Source: Brachionus koreanus (Eukaryota > Rotifera > Eurotatoria > Ploima > Brachionidae). From it: DNA of 64,000 nt. Under the pieces are notes generated by a model. That model worked only from the letters and a program-made list of their open reading frames with translations, was not told the origin of the DNA and searched no databases. Position 1 is the first letter of the stretch. Each line of letters starts with the position of its first letter. The stretch covers positions 1,552,063 to 1,616,062 of the forward strand of contig PJRA01000313.1 in assembly GCA_016987375.1 (NCBI GenBank). Direction: 5' to 3'. Positions 11,701 to 23,411 of this stretch are shown one piece after another. The translations under genes and the position numbers were made by a program.

Positions 11701-14700
11701 AAGACTCCTTGCAACATTTCTGACGTGGTGTAGAAGTTGAATGGAACATTTAGAACGACCCAGTCGTCTGACAGTGAGTTTAGCTTGTCGTTTATAAGTA
11801 CTGTCTTTCCTGTGCCTGCTGCGCCGACCAACATTATGGGTCGGCCTTTTTCAAGAAGCAAATCGATAAAGTATCGGATACGGGTTGTTTCGGATGTGCT
11901 CACTAGTACTGATTGAAGTGGAAGCTCAGGATCAAGACTGAATTTTGACACCAATTTGGTCCATGGTTCAAATTTTTTGCTTTCACTGTCAATATAGTAG
12001 TCGAATATTGTTCCTAATTTTTTATTTAATAAAAAAATAAAATCAAAAATTTTATAATCTTTTAAAAAAAAAAATTTTTTTCTTTGAAATTTAAAAAAAA
12101 TTTTTTTTTTCTATTCTTTACTAATTTTTGTTCAATAAAAAAATTAAAATTAAAATTTACCTTGAGTTGGAAATTTGATAGTCTTGAATTCAGTGACCCA
12201 CCATTTTGAAAATTCGACTCTATGATCAGTAATTTGATCTTGAAATAGTGCGCTACCAAAAGCCCAAACACAAGCAAAAACAAAATACAATTCATACAAA
12301 TCCTTTGGGCAATCATTAGGCGTATTTTGCGGTGTTAGCAAACACTCCAATAAATTGCATAACATATGCACATGGGCATTTTCTACAATAGGTGTTATCT
12401 TTTTAAATCGATTTTTAATGGCATCCATACACTGAGGAACATATTTGTCGAACAAAATGGTTAAATTTGCTTTTTCGCTCTGAACTTCTCTGGTATCGAT
12501 CCAACTGGCTGCCTGTGGATTCCAGCCTAAATCACCAGGATTAATGTACAATATACCAGCTCGGCTGACAGTGGCCGGCGTTGCTGTTCTCAAGTGACTA
12601 ATTTCAAACAAAAGTCTCATACTTGGTGTCAACGGAATTCTCTCATTACTTGCCAAAGTAAGCACTTTGTTGTCGTCCATTACGGTGTTTAGGGATTCTA
12701 TCCACATGGGATCAATGTCACCATCAAGAACTATCCACTTAGGACCATCGCTGGTCAAATTGGCCAAGTCTCTCATAATCACCGAGAATAGTCCATCTTT
12801 CCATTCTCTTGTGGTTGGATTTATAATGCCAAATAGCTCATCGTTAGTGACCGCTTTGGGGTTAAGATCAACAGCTACAGGCTTTTTCTTTTGATTTTGA
12901 TATGTTCGATTCAAAGCTTTCCAAATTTGACTTTTACCTGTTCCAGCATTACCAACAATAAACACTGAATGTCTCACTTCGAACAACTCCTGCAATTGTA
13001 CAACCTTTAGAATAAATCCATCTTCAGGCTGCAATTTCATGTCAATAGTAGCTTGTTTAATCTGTTTTTCGAATTCGAGATCTCTTTTACGCGGCACATC
13101 CAATGCAGGAAACAAATCGCCAATTAGACCCATGAAAACAGGCAAGTCATCGGTGACAATTTTGGGCGTATTGAAGTCTCTCAATGCTCGAATAAGCACT
13201 TGATCTTCGGGTCGATCTCGATCGCCTCTACGAAGAGAGCCGGCCACGACCAACACGGACTTAATAGCCCGCAGACCCCAATCATAATGATCCTGTTTGG
13301 ACAACAGCTCTCTACACAAAGTGTACAATGTGATAAACTTACGAGCCAACAGACGTGCTTCTGTGAAGCCTTCGGCAACCAACATAATTTCACTAATCAA
13401 ATCAAAATCGGGCACAACCATAGCACAAGGTCTAAACAGAGCTTTTAAATTTTCGGGCAATTCAGTTCTACCAGCATAGCCCGGGTTCATAGTTATAAAA
13501 ATGCCCACTGTTGGATTCAATTTAATGTCTTCGCCCATAAAAACAAATCTTTTTTTTTTGTCTCTAATTGCGTCCTGAATACTTTTTACTTGAACAGCAA
13601 CCACAGACAATACTTCAACAGAAATTCTATTAAATTCATCAAAACATCCCCAAGCGCCAGTCTGTGATAAACCCTTGTAAATATTGCCACATGACTTGTA
13701 GTCCATTTGCTCTGAACAATTGAACACATAGACCATGAAGCCAAGCGATCTGCCCAAGTCTTTGGTTGTTTCGGTTTTGCCTGTTCCAGCGGGGCCAGCT
13801 GGTGCACCACCCATAATTAAATTCAACGATTGAGTTAGAGTAATGTAGCATCGGTCAGTCAATGGTGTGATCACAAGACGTGGCTGATTGCCCAAATATT
13901 CATGAGCATATTTAAATTGAGCATCGCAAATATTAGCATAACAATCTTTTTTCTCTTCATCCCATCTATGTCTCAATTGACATTGCCACAAGAATTCGCC
14001 AGCGTTTTCAATTTTATTTGCAATCATTTTCATGACCACATCTCTGGCATGTACATCAATTGTGCAAATGGTCATAATTTTTTGTCTGTCATTTTTGCTC
14101 AAATCTCCCAATAGCATAGTAATCAATGAATTTAGTTGAGCCACTTGTTTTTTGTAATAATCTTTGAGTGCATTTTCGAAGCCTTCTTCCAATTTGGCAA
14201 ACGCCATGTTTACCTCAGTGGTCCACCAAATTTGTGAACCAGTCAAAGCTATTTGAGCCGGAAAGTCCAAAATCCATTGTTCACGTGACTTTTCCTCATA
14301 TGCCTGAACAGCTTCAGTCAACCAATATAGAACGGTGTCGCACTGTTTGTCAAGTAGTCTATTTAGCCAAACTTCGACCTGTCCATTGAGATCGCACGAT
14401 GACGGAAAGTCGACCATTTCGCCGTCTTTTGCATACATGGCCAGACCTGTTTTGGCCTTGGACTGGTCCAATTTAAGCTTGGATATTGAATCGAACAATT
14501 TTGTCAAGTGTTTCATTACTTTATCGGGCTCGTTGCCATTTGACAATATGTCCAATAAGTCTGCACTTGAGACAAAGTAAAATCTTGGAAAAGCCAATCT
14601 TTTTGTTTCCAAATATTCAGCTAGCGCTTTTTCGCACAACGCTAGTCTTGATTGTATATTTTCTAGTCTTTCGTACAAACCATCTCGGTTTGTGCACACA

Positions 14701-17700
14701 ACCACATTCAAGTCTTTTTGATTTTCTTGGCATATTTGCTTGAAATCAGAGTCAATGCCATCAAAGCGTTTTGAGTCCTCGGGCAATTGATTTCTAATGT
14801 CCTCAGAGCCGATGAAAATTGACTCCAAATGGGACCATGTTCGCTGTACTTCAAGCAAAATTGAAATAACTTGATCAGCTTGAGACAATTTTTTTTGCCA
14901 ACTGGTTACTTCGGTCAAAAAATGAGCGATGTATTTGGAAGTGAGCATGTTTTGTAGTTGCACTTGATTGTCCTCAAGAGTTTCGATTAGCTCGTCTGAC
15001 GGCTGTAAGAGTAGAGTGCCAGTGCGACCATGAGCGTCCGTGTCAAAAACCATTGTGGTCCAAGTGGTGTCCAGTTCTCTGAGCACTTTTTCCATGGCAC
15101 TTTCTTTAACTGCTTTGTCGACAATATTTTTCACTTCATCCTCGAATTTGTGAAGATTTAGTGCCAAAAGATCCGAAAATGTAGTACTATCGTCCATGGT
15201 AAAACGAACTCCAGTGGCCTGCATAAGCTCCTGCCAGTGACGGTCCCGTATAGCCGGATTTTGCAGCTCAGTCACTGCTCTCAGTGAAGTCATCAAATTT
15301 TTCACATCGCTCTCTACTCCACTATACGCATCCCAAGCTCTCATCTCCTTGTCCAAACCACGTATTTCTTTAGCAAATTTTTTGCATTCGGCATCCATCG
15401 AATCAGCATTTATTTCTCTCCATTTTGTTTTTCGCCAATCGTCAAATGTACTACGCACAATGAACACATAATCCCATAGACTTTTCAACAGTTTAACTTC
15501 TCTTCTGCATTGTTTTATTTGTTTAAAATCAGGCACTTGTACTTCGAACAATTGAGCCGATTTGTCCAATTTGGCCATTTCGGTTTCCATTTTAAGAACT
15601 TTAAGATGACATTCGTCCAAACTTGAATACGGCTCGACATTGTCGTACTTAAAGGGCGCTTCTTGACGAAACGCCTCTCTAAAATTGTACTGTTCAACAT
15701 CAAAGCTAGCCGTCTTTCGGCGTATATTTGCCACCTCATTTGTTTGCAATGGAGCCACTTGTTGTTTGGCTTGCATGGCTATTTTTTTTGTGTTGGCCCA
15801 TTTTTCTGGCAAATGTTGAAGTTTATCGTATACGTCATCGGGCACTTCTTGGTCATATGTTTTAAGAAGTTCAATTTTTTTCTTAATTGGATCGAACATG
15901 GTGTCATAGAACGGTGTTTTTTCGCGCACTGCACCCAAATGTCCCATCATGGACACTAAATTATCGTAGTCGCCCTCTTGCACTTCGTATGCCAAATGCT
16001 TGTCTTTTTCTTTAATAAACTCGTCCAAGTCTTTCAAACTGTTTGTTACGTCTTCCATCAAGTGTTGTTTGAACATAAATGACCACTTTTTGATTGTGTT
16101 CAATAAGGCTGTTTTGAATGGCTTGCTGTCCACTCTGAACCATTTGTCAATTAGTTTAATGTCCTCAAATCGGCTAACGTCCTCGAATGTTTTTTCATAT
16201 TGGTCCACTTGTTCTTTGAATTGTTCTAGAGTGGGCGGCGATTCGGGCACGCCTGTTTCAACATTAGCTTCTATCTCTTCGGCCGTTAGAACATGATTGT
16301 ACAACAAAAATTGCCTCATAAATTCCTTGCGGTCTTCGACCCACAAATATCTATATTTGCTGAACGAATCTTTGTAGTCATTGGCCTTTGTCAAAATTGA
16401 ATTAACTCTTTCCATGAGATCTTGTCTCATGTCGTTCAGGTCAGTTTTGGCCTCTAAGTCAGCCTGATAGTGCTCTTGATCCAAGTGAGTGGCTATGCGA
16501 GCTATAAGCGAGCCTTGTTTGTAAATGTTGCTGACTAGACCTTCGATAAGTTCATTAAATCCGTCTGATTCGTTGGACATAGATGGAGCATAGACCATTT
16601 CGTTGGTAAGCTTTAGCTGAGCCTCGAACAGCGGATCTGGACTCGACTTGACATAGTCGGTCTCTTTGAGAAAATAGTTGAGCGAACATTGTACAATTTT
16701 GTGAAATTCTTCGAGAACAATTTGGTCCACGTATTCTGTGTAGGCCTTCCAAATGTCAGTGTCTTCATTTTCTACTTTAAGCAGTGTTTTGTTCTCTTTG
16801 ACTAGGTCTTGTATTTTTAGGCCAGTTTCTTTGATCTCTTTGTATCTATTATCCAGTCTGGCTTGTCGATCGTCCAATTGCAATAGAGTCGATTTGGCTT
16901 CGGAGCGTTTGAATAAAGGAGCATCGATCCACGTGCTCATTAGAGAGTGAATCTTTTCCAAATTAAGCTTGCTCTTTTGTAGTCTCGTTTCCAGATCGCT
17001 TACTTTTGTTCTTATGTCATTAATGTAGTCGTTAATGTTTTGCGAATTCCATTTTAGTGTTTTTTCACCTTTTTCCAACTCTGTGTCAATATTATCAAGT
17101 TCGCTCTGAATCAGTGGCTTTTCTTCTGCCGATGCTGTCTTTAATATTTTATTGTACGAGTCCACTGTGTAATCAAGAGCTGTTATGTATTTTCTGTACT
17201 CATCATTTTGGTTGTATATATTGACTGCCTCTTGTGGTACGTTATCTGTTTTTAAATTTCCCAAGTATTTAACTTCTTTGAGAACGGCAATAAGCTTTAA
17301 AAAGAAATATAAATTAGATAAAAATTTTTAATTATTTTATTAAATACTATATATATATATATTTATATGCATTTTAAAAAATCATAAGTAAAAAATTTTA
17401 AGAAATTTGGGTTGAGTATTATTAATTGATTATTAAATTTAAATATGTATATTTTTTTTACTTATTTGTTTCTCAATATTTTACAAGAATGATCAAGAAT
17501 GCTAAAACTGAGGATCAATTCAAAAATATTTTGATATATTTATTATTTTCATAATATGCAAAAAAATTTTTTGATTAAATTTCATTTAAAAAAAAATTAG
17601 ATTAAATTTAAAATTTTTAAAACAAAGATTTTTGAATTGATCATCAATTTCAACAAGCCGTATGATTACATCTAGTTGTTAATAGTATATATAAAATACT

Positions 17701-20700
17701 TAATATTCTTTTACATAGGTCAAGTAATTTAAATTTAGCTAACTAACCTTTTTTCTTTAAAGGTTTTGTGAAATTCAGATAAAAATTGAACAAAGATATT
17801 TACTTTTTCAATAATTTAAATTAAATATATTTTATAAAATAAACATAAGTTAAAAAAATATTGCTTTTTAGGCCTAAAATTTAGCTTTCTTTTTTTATTA
17901 TTTTTCAATTTGTTGCAGTATTTTTTTAAATATATTTTATTTTTCTTAATTTTAAATTATTAAAAGAGGAAAAAAAATTTTTAATTTTTTTTTTATTTTA
18001 CAATACCTTTTTTAATATGGTCAAGTTTTAGACTTAATTAAAAATGAAATATTTTCCATCAAGATTACTTCTTATTAAATAAATGAATGTTTTTCTTAGT
18101 ATATTGGACAATTCTTTATTAGTTTCATGCTTTATTAAGAATTTTTATTTAGAATTCGTTTTCTGACTAGGCAAAATTTTAATAAAAAATAAAAAATTTT
18201 CTTCTTCAAATTCAAAATTTACTATCTACTATGTTCTCAATATACTCGATTTTTTTAGGAGTTTTGAATTTTTATTTAATTAAATATTTTATTTTTCTGC
18301 TCAAACAGTGAATCCAGTCATTTAGGTCTAAATCTAGTTCTAGAAAATTTATCATCTAACAGACTGAATTTATTAAATTCAATCTGAGTGATATATGCTT
18401 TGTATCATTAGATGATGAATCTGTAGAACTAGTTTTAGACCTAAATAAAAAAGGCTATTACAATTTGAAATTTTAGTTTTTTGTTCCAAAATTCTAAAAT
18501 TTCCAATGCTTGAATATGGTTTCTAAAGTTTAAAATTTTTTTTTTAAATTTTGTATTAACTTATTATCAATTAGAAAAAATTATTTTATAAGTCTCCTAG
18601 GATGTATCCAATCTTTATGTGACAGTGAGTTTTGAATTTTTATTGGCAAATAAATTTGAATTTAAATTTATTTGACTATTACTAGTAAAAAGAAAATAAC
18701 TTACTTGTGGATCAAAATTAGTGTCTATATTTTTAGATTCAGGATCACGGTTAATCAAATTTTTCTCCAAATTGTCATTTGACAAAGTTCCCACATGCAA
18801 GCACCAGTCTTTGTAAACTTCGCCAGCAAATGTGTCCAACAATTCTAATATTTCCTGGTATTTTTTGTTTACACGTTCCATTTGTTCCGACTCAGTGATC
18901 GGGTGTTCAATCAGCCTTTTAAACTGTTCCATTGGTCTAGTCACTCTTTCTTTCAGTTCATGGCACCATTTCATAGCGCCTGAAACTTCAGGCAAATTTC
19001 TATGCACTTCTATTTCGTTCTTGGTATCCTTTAAATTTTTTTGAACATCATAAATTTTTTTTGTATCATCAATTTCGTTTTCAAGCATTTGAAGAATTTG
19101 AGCAAATCTCGGCTCGAAGTCTTTTTTAATAGTCGGCCTTTCTAGCAAACTACCCAGAATAATGATCAACTTGAAAATGCTATTCAAGCTATTGCAGTCT
19201 TCGAATGCTTGGGATATAATGGCTGACAAGCGACGGTCCAAATCAAGAACAAATTTGTTAAATTCTATATAATCAACATCAAATTCCTGATAAAAATTAA
19301 AAAATTAATTTTTTTTTAAATAAATTTAGAAAAATAAATTTAAAAAATTTACATCGCATTTAGGATCTAGTGGTTCATATTTTTTATTGGAAAATTTCTC
19401 AAATTCATCTTTAAATTCTTCAAATATTTTGACCACTTTGGCACTAAGAGCTTTGCCTTTAACTCCACCAATTTCAACTTTTTCCAATCGAAGCAAATCA
19501 ATTGAAGTTTTGAATAAATTTCTAATCATTTCCATTTTTTCCATAAATTTATCCCATCTAGCAAAGACCAACTTGGGCGTAAATTCCCATTCACGCGCTG
19601 GATTTCCATTCTTGAAATACTCTTTAATTTTAGCTTTGTGAGTGTCGTATGAATTTTTGTAAGCTTCCAATGTGTTAAAAGTAGTTTTTATTTTTTGAAT
19701 TGACTCTTCTGGTTCACCTTTGAACAAATCGATCGGTTCCAAATATTCACTAGCTCTTCTTATTATAACATTATTAAGCTCTTGAAGGAGAACAATTATT
19801 CTCGCCGGTCTACAATAATATTTTGAGTGGGCCCATAGAAGACAAATTGTGTGAAACATGGGATCAAACAATGGTATAGACTCATCGAATTCTGTTGTTT
19901 CAAGCGATTCGAAATGACCAGCCAGTGGTTTTAAGTGCGAGTCAATGTCACTGGATTCTTCTAAAGCAGTCAAAGTCTCTTTAAACAATTCTTTAAATGC
20001 TGGAAAATAGCTGCTTTGAGTTTTTTCGAGCAATTGAGCCATTTTTTTAGTCTTAGGATCTCTAAGTTGATTAAATATGTTTTCCAAATTAGCAGTCTTA
20101 GCTTTCCAGAATTCGATTTCGGTCAACGGTCCTGGATTTAAGCCTTCGAGCAGTGGCTGTGATGAGTCTTTTTTCAATACCTCTTGAATTTGATGACTCC
20201 AATCAATTACAACGGACTCTATTGAATGAATTAGGGCTTGATCAACTGCTTCGCCTCTTAATTAACAAAATAAATTATTTAATAATTCATTTTTTTGGAA
20301 AAAAAAAAATTTCCAACTTTTCGGCCATCTGTAAGTCTTCATCTGATACTTTTTCGGCACCAGCTGGTATGGGCAATTGTGTTTTGCCTTTCATTTGTCC
20401 CGATATGACATGAGTTTTGTTTTTTAAATTATTTATGTGTCTGACCAAATCGCTAGATATAACTTTAGGCCAATCAGCCTGGTTTTGAACATTGCCAAAA
20501 ATTGGTACCAACAACTATTTATTTTTTAATTTTTTTTTTTAGATTTTTTATAATAAAAAAATTAAATTTTAAATTTACTTCATCTAAAATGACTGATAAC
20601 TGATCCAAAGGTGAATAAGACAAGTCTCCATAAATTAGCGAATCTTTGATATTTGCATCTCTGGAAACCGGATCCCGCGGATTCTTTTTCGCGAAGTAGC

Positions 20701-20938
20701 AAACTTTATTTTTGAGCTGATTTGGATAGTTGTACTGAACGATCAATGTGCCTGATGAGTTAAGAATAAAAACAAGAAGCGATTGCTCGTTTTTGTCTAA
20801 AAATTCTTGTATTAAGACTTTGTTATCTTCAATTGCGTACATTTTCGTCCATTTGTCTGATTTTAGCTTTAGAGTTTTAAGCAGATAAACTGCCAAAAAC
20901 TCGACCCTTGAGTCGAGTATGTCTAAATCTTCTGCCAT
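5799..20938 (-). CDS. DNAH9/11/17: Outer-arm axonemal dynein heavy chain (beta class), complete, 4463 aa in six exons
   Basis: Motor subunit of the ciliary outer dynein arm, which drives ATP-dependent sliding of doublet microtubules. Exons: 20579-20938, 20318-20514, 19353-20256, 18705-19286, 12161-17294 and 5799-12013. All have GT-AG introns and consistent phases, and the total is 13392 nt. The N-terminal tail (about 1-1400) carries the DNAH9-type blocks SSQPLLEG and [11 protein letters not shown]1 has the P-loop GPAGTGKT near residue 1846 and the Walker B CFDEFNR near 1900. P-loops GNAGTGKS (about 2130), GAAGTGKT (about 2457) and GVGGSGKQ (about 2800) mark AAA2-4. The stalk coiled coils are at about 3025-3110 and 3254-3307, with the microtubule-binding domain between them, followed by AAA5, AAA6 and the C-terminal domain ending in VALLLQV. 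The length nearly equals human DNAH17. The exon 2 donor (AAAA|GTTGGA) is weak. Invertebrates usually have one gene ancestral to DNAH9/11/17, so a finer name is not warranted. Confidence 0.95.
17295..18704 (-). other. 1.4-kb intron 4 of the dynein gene, by far its longest
   Basis: The other four introns are 61-147 bp. This one is expanded by AT-rich sequence and carries the palindromic MITE at 18320-18446. Donor CAA|GTAAGT and acceptor AAAG|CTTATT flank it. No open frame or second gene is supportable inside. Confidence 0.7.
18320..18446. mobile_element. 127-bp palindromic MITE inside the dynein intron
   Basis: The left arm ATTTAGGTCTAAATCTAGTT continues through a segment ending ATCATCTAA. The right arm is its reverse complement with few mismatches, starting TTAGATGATG and ending AGACCTAAAT. 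The centre is itself a palindrome (TGAATTTATTAAATTCA). There is no coding capacity and no certain target duplication. The arm sequence is unrelated to the MITE at 115-241, although the lengths are equal. Confidence 0.7.
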
Positions 20939-21633
20939 TTGCTTGGCTATTCAATTCTTCACTTTTTTTTAAAAAAATTTAGCTTTCTTTTTTTTCAATC
21001 TGAAAAAAAAAATTATTTCAAAAGCAAATTAATAGTTAGTTATTTAATAATCATTGTTTATTTCTAGATAGAAATATTTCGAATATAGGCAAGTTGTTAA
21101 CGAAACAAAAAAGTATTAAAAACATTTAAAATTTATTTCTACTTTGTGCCAATGAATAAATTTTCTGTTTCTATTGGTTGCTAAGTGTCGAAATCTTTTC
21201 AATTTTCATTTAGTTTTAATTATATAAGCACTCATTTGAAATAAGCTTTAACCGAGAGTATAAACTAGACAGATATTATTAGTTTTAATTTTTCAAAATA
21301 AGGTCGCTTGGCAACTATTTCATTTACTTTTTTTTTTTAGTAACTTTGAGCAGATCTTGCTATACCTCTATGCGAAAGACTTGTAATAAAAAAAGCGAAC
21401 AAGCAATTAATGTTCTCAAATACTTTGTCTTAATAAAAAACCATTGCATATTTTTTGTTAATTTAAAGTATTTATTCATATTGTTTAAATTTTTTTTAAC
21501 GATTTAAGTTATTCTAAGATAAAATTGAAGAAATTTTAATAAAAATAATTAAGTCAAATTTATTTTTAATAAAGATATTTATTAATAAATTAATGAATAA
21601 AAAAGCTCGAATTTTGTTCAAATGTGCAATTTA
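20939..21633. other. Dynein 5' flank, no gene recognised
   Basis: This is the presumed promoter and leader of the minus-strand dynein gene. It is AT-rich with long T/A runs. I see no convincing TATA box or ciliary X-box (RFX) motif, but a weak match could be missed by eye. Confidence 0.35.
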
Positions 21634-21847
21634 CACTAGAAGCACCAATCGAGTCAAATGACTCGTTTAAAAAAATTTTTAAATCCTCATATCTTTTGAA
21701 TAGATTTTTCAAATTAATATATCTTTTTTGATTTATGTAGATTTTAAAATTTTCTTTAAAAATGATATAAATTTATAAAGTTATTATATTTTTTTTATAA
21801 TATATTTTTGAATTAAAAAAACATGAAAAAATGCTTGGTGCTTCTAG
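21634..21847. mobile_element. TTAA-type MITE, family 1, copy A (about 214 bp)
   Basis: Terminal inverted repeats CACTAGAAGCACC and GGTGCTTCTAG bound a non-coding AT-rich body. The interior is highly similar to the reverse complement of 56837-57018 over about 110 bp around TTTTGAATAGATTTTTCAAA. Its TTAA flanks have decayed to TTTA and AATA. A small hairpin, CGAGTCA-AA-TGACTCG, follows the left end. TTAA targets and ends starting CACTAGA point to the piggyBac superfamily. This copy is the more eroded one. Confidence 0.75.
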
Positions 21848-22096
21848 AATATTTTCTATTTTTGTTTTAATTAATCTAAAGAATTTACTTAAACCTTCAC
21901 ATGTCACTTTTCTATATGATAGTTGCAAACTCTATAAAAGCACTAATACAATAAAGAAAATAGCTTTAAATAATAACTTTATTAATATTGGCTACTTTTA
22001 GTCTAATAAAACAGGAAATAATGAAGAAAATAATAACAAAGTGAAAAAAGTAATTGATGAATTTTAGACTTCATGATTCCTTTATATATAATAAAA

Positions 22097-22218
22097 GATA
22101 ATAATAGTTGCAGAACGAGGTTTCTAATACTTTTCACAGAGTTTAGTACTAGTGACTTAAGATAATATTATTCTACATCGCCTTTTAGGCGTTAACTGAA
22201 ATAAATAAATTATTCCAC
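22097..22218 (+). mobile_element. Short 5'-truncated retroelement insertion with hairpin and ATAA tail
   Basis: A hairpin CGCCTTTTAGGCG (22179-22191) is followed by an AAATAAATAAATTATT tail. The insert lies between direct repeats ATATAATAAAA at 22086-22096 and 22219-22229, read here as a target-site duplication, though an 11-bp AT-only repeat is weak evidence alone. The same hairpin and tail close the non-LTR element at 62730-64000, which is why I call this a truncated copy. Confidence 0.55.
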
Positions 22219-22426
22219 ATATAATAAAACTATAAACAATCAATCGGTTTTTTAGTTCTTTAGAGAACTACAATATATCTAAAAAGATAGGAAAATTGAA
22301 ACAATTTCAGAATACCGATATAGATTATTCTCAATTGGTTTTTCTTTTGTTAACTTTGAATTGAATGATTAAATAAAATAGTTTTAGTAGAAATATTTTA
22401 ACTCTTATATAATAAATTACATTAAC

Positions 22427-23411
22427 AGGTGATGAAAAAAAATGGCCGAAAAGTTATATTTAATTTTCTATAAGAGTGGATGAAAATTTTTTTCAAAAAT
22501 TCAAAATCAGACTGATCCTTGCTTTAAAATAAAAAAAATTATTTCAAAAAGTTGAATTTCCGATAACTTATTTGTAAAAAATGTACGAAATCATCAAAAA
22601 ATATTTTTACAACTTTGTAAAAAGTAACCAAAATTTACCAAAAGCTGAAGTTGTAAGGCGATTCATTGGTCTTGGATACAGAAAACGTTCTTTTTAAATT
22701 CAAATAAATTCTCAAATAGAGAAGAATTTATAGAGGAAATAAAAGGGGTGTCGGAAGGGTAAAAAAGGAAAATATTGAAAAGGCAATTAGATGTTTTAAT
22801 CAAAGAGTAAGGAAGGTAGAAGAAGCAAAAGGTGTATATTGTCACAAATGAAGTAAATTAAATAAAAAAAAATTTTTGAAGTTTTTGTTTATTTTTTCCT
22901 ACACAGATAAGGCAATTATTACATTTTAAATATCAAAATAGAGCNNNNNNNNNNNNNNNNNNNNNNNNNNNNNNNNNNNNNNNNNNNNNNNNNNNNNNNN
23001 NNNNNNNNNNNNNNNNNNNNNNNNNNNNNNNNNNNNNNNNNNNNNNNNNNNNNNNNNNNNNNNNNNNNNNNNNNNNNNNNNNNNNNNNNNNNNNNNNNNN
23101 NNNNNNNNNNNNNNNNNNNNNNNNNNNNNNNNNNNNNNNNNNNNNNNNNNNNNNNNNNNNNNNNNNNNNNNNNNNNNNNNNNNNNNNNNNNNNNNNNNNN
23201 NNNNNNNNNNNNNNNNNNNNNNNNNNNNNNNNNNNNNNNNNNNNNNNNNNNNNNNNNNNNNNNNNNNNNNNNNNNNNNNNNNNNNNNNNNNNNNNNNNNN
23301 NNNNNNNNNNNNNNNNNNNNNNNNNNNNNNNNNNNNNNNNNNNNNNNNNNNNNNNNNNNNNNNNNNNNNNNNNNNNNNNNNNAATTTTGTGCCATTTTTT
23401 ATTCTACACCC
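22427..23411 (+). mobile_element. Tc1/mariner-like transposon, degraded, interrupted by the assembly gap
   Basis: The left end AGGTGATGAAAAAAAATGGC matches the reverse complement of the right end (GGGTGTAGAATAAAAAATGG). Inside, the plus strand from 22581 reads as the start of a transposase-like helix-turn-helix protein (MYEIIKKYF, then NLPKAEVVRRFIGLGY). A stop and frameshift follow, then a second open block in another frame (GVGRVKKENIEKAIRCFNQR). The catalytic domain would fall in the gap and cannot be seen. Family assignment rests on the HTH style and the inverted repeats, so it is moderate. The element is already broken before the gap. Confidence 0.5.
22945..23382. other. Assembly gap (438 N)
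   Basis: A run of undetermined bases. Open frames that appear to cross it are artefacts of the unknown bases. Confidence 1.
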
